A DNA stretch of 21,187 nucleotides from Rhizopus sp. PT2906 (Eukaryota > Mucoromycota > Mucoromycetes > Mucorales > Rhizopodaceae). Under the pieces are notes generated by a model, which was not told the DNA's origin, did no database searches, and saw nothing but the letters and a program-made list of their open reading frames with translations. The stretch is from the NCBI GenBank assembly GCA_025529335.1, contig JAMYHX010000614.1, positions 1 through 21,187 on the forward strand. Direction: 5' to 3'. Below are positions 20,507-21,187 of the stretch, piece after piece. Both the position numbers and the translations under genes were made by a program. The number at the start of each line of letters is the position of its first letter. The stretch's first letter is position 1.

Positions 20507-21187
20507 TTATTCTGATTCTTCATCAGAATCTTCCTCTTCAGCAGTTTCGAGCCATTCTAAGAAGGGCTTGGCGGCCTTCTTGACCTCCTTGGAGATGTCA
20601 CGGTCAAGATAACGCTTAGAAGGCTTTTCTCCCCACTTTAAGAAAACTTCATCTTCAATGATATCCAAGTCATACAATTTCATCAAGATGGTAGGTGTCT
20701 TCTTCAAGAGCGCGTCCTTGTGCTTCAAGCCAATAAGACGCTCAATACCACCAAGAGTGGCCTTTTGATGCTTTTCGTCGGTCACAAATTTGGAGAGAAG
20801 TTTAGCACGCTTGGGAATTTGAGAGACAACGGTTTCATCAAAGATACATTGAATCAAGACGAGACAGGCCTTGTATTTGCCATAGACACCCAATTCTTTA
20901 GCCTTTTCAATGATATCTTCATCAGAGAGATTCTTTTGGCTTTCTAACCAATCACCAAAAGCGTCATACTTGTTGTCAACTTCTTCATCGTCGTCATCAA
21001 CTCCACCAAATGCACCACCTCTCTTGATGCTAAGCTCTTTCATACGTTGAGCAACAGCTGCTTCGCTTGTATCTTCAGACCAATCCTCAAGGGCCAATTT
21101 ACTTTCCATGTTCAATCCAGCGGCTTGCTTTTGGATACGTTGAGAAATGATATCGTCATCGGAGCCATTACCGGCATCAGCAGCTTC
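20507..21187 (-). CDS. TIF5: Eukaryotic translation initiation factor 5 (eIF5), C-terminal part, cut by window edge
   Basis: The frame is open from the right window edge to a TAA at 20507, giving the last 226 residues; the N-terminal GTPase-activating and zinc-binding part lies outside. eIF5 triggers GTP hydrolysis by eIF2 in the 43S/48S initiation complex. The visible part is a linker followed by the C-terminal W2 (HEAT-type) domain, which contacts eIF2-beta, eIF3 and eIF1. Landmarks are FGDWLESQKNLSDEDIIEKA, KYKACLVLIQCIFDETVV, LGGIERLIGLKH and the closing KWGEKPSKRYLDRDISKEV, with aromatic-acidic end KPFLEWLETAEEEDSDEE. eIF2B-epsilon and eIF4G share the W2 fold, but the length after it and the acidic end fit eIF5. 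An internal Met at 21115 is not the start, because coding sequence continues upstream of it without a break. Confidence 0.92.
   Translation of the reverse strand, partial: EAADAGNGSDDDIISQRIQKQAAGLNMESKLALEDWSEDTSEAAVAQRMKELSIKRGGAFGGVDDDDEEVDNKYDAFGDWLESQKNLSDEDIIEKAKELGVYGKYKACLVLIQCIFDETVVSQIPKRAKLLSKFVTDEKHQKATLGGIERLIGLKHKDALLKKTPTILMKLYDLDIIEDEVFLKWGEKPSKRYLDRDISKEVKKAAKPFLEWLETAEEEDSDEESE

Overview
The window looks like nuclear DNA from an early-diverging filamentous fungus, most likely a member of the Mucorales (Mucoromycota). The grounds are AT-rich intergenic DNA with long T/A and CTTT tracts, short introns (50-98 nt), a class V-type chitin synthase with a myosin-like head, and degenerate gene fragments resembling a Mucorales-type hypothetical family. 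The species cannot be told from the sequence alone.

Layout. Positions 1-769 hold low-complexity DNA. Positions 770-5190 are a gene graveyard: coding-like segments with intact splice signals but interrupted by stops and frameshifts (plus strand 770-2352; minus strand 2900-3436 and 3618-5190). A three-exon membrane-anchored O-fucosyltransferase-like gene is on the minus strand (7283-5695). After a GC-richer patch with dyad symmetries, a third relic (7694-8784, plus) runs into the start of COX16 (8778-9205, plus). COX16 is followed after 95 bp by CSN4 (9301-10751, plus). CSN4 converges with a large three-exon chitin synthase (16594-10844, minus), with only 92 bp between their stops. Next are a two-exon gene for a low-complexity Gln/Ala/His-rich protein of unknown function (19633-17524, minus) and the 3' part of the gene for translation factor eIF5 (minus), cut by the right window edge.

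The intact genes are ordinary eukaryotic housekeeping or cell-wall genes and do not form a pathway: protein glycosylation, cytochrome oxidase assembly, COP9 signalosome, chitin synthesis and translation initiation. Exon models were built by hand from frame continuity and splice sites, and total coding lengths of all complete models are multiples of three. Of ten introns, two use a GC-AG boundary with a GCAAGT donor. Four of the five intact genes whose start is visible have a long pyrimidine tract on the coding strand just before the start codon.

I did not find a convincing new biological system. The most interesting material is the cluster of decayed genes at 770-5190 and 7694-8784, the unidentified His/Cys-rich protein at 17524-19633, and the two GC-AG introns.
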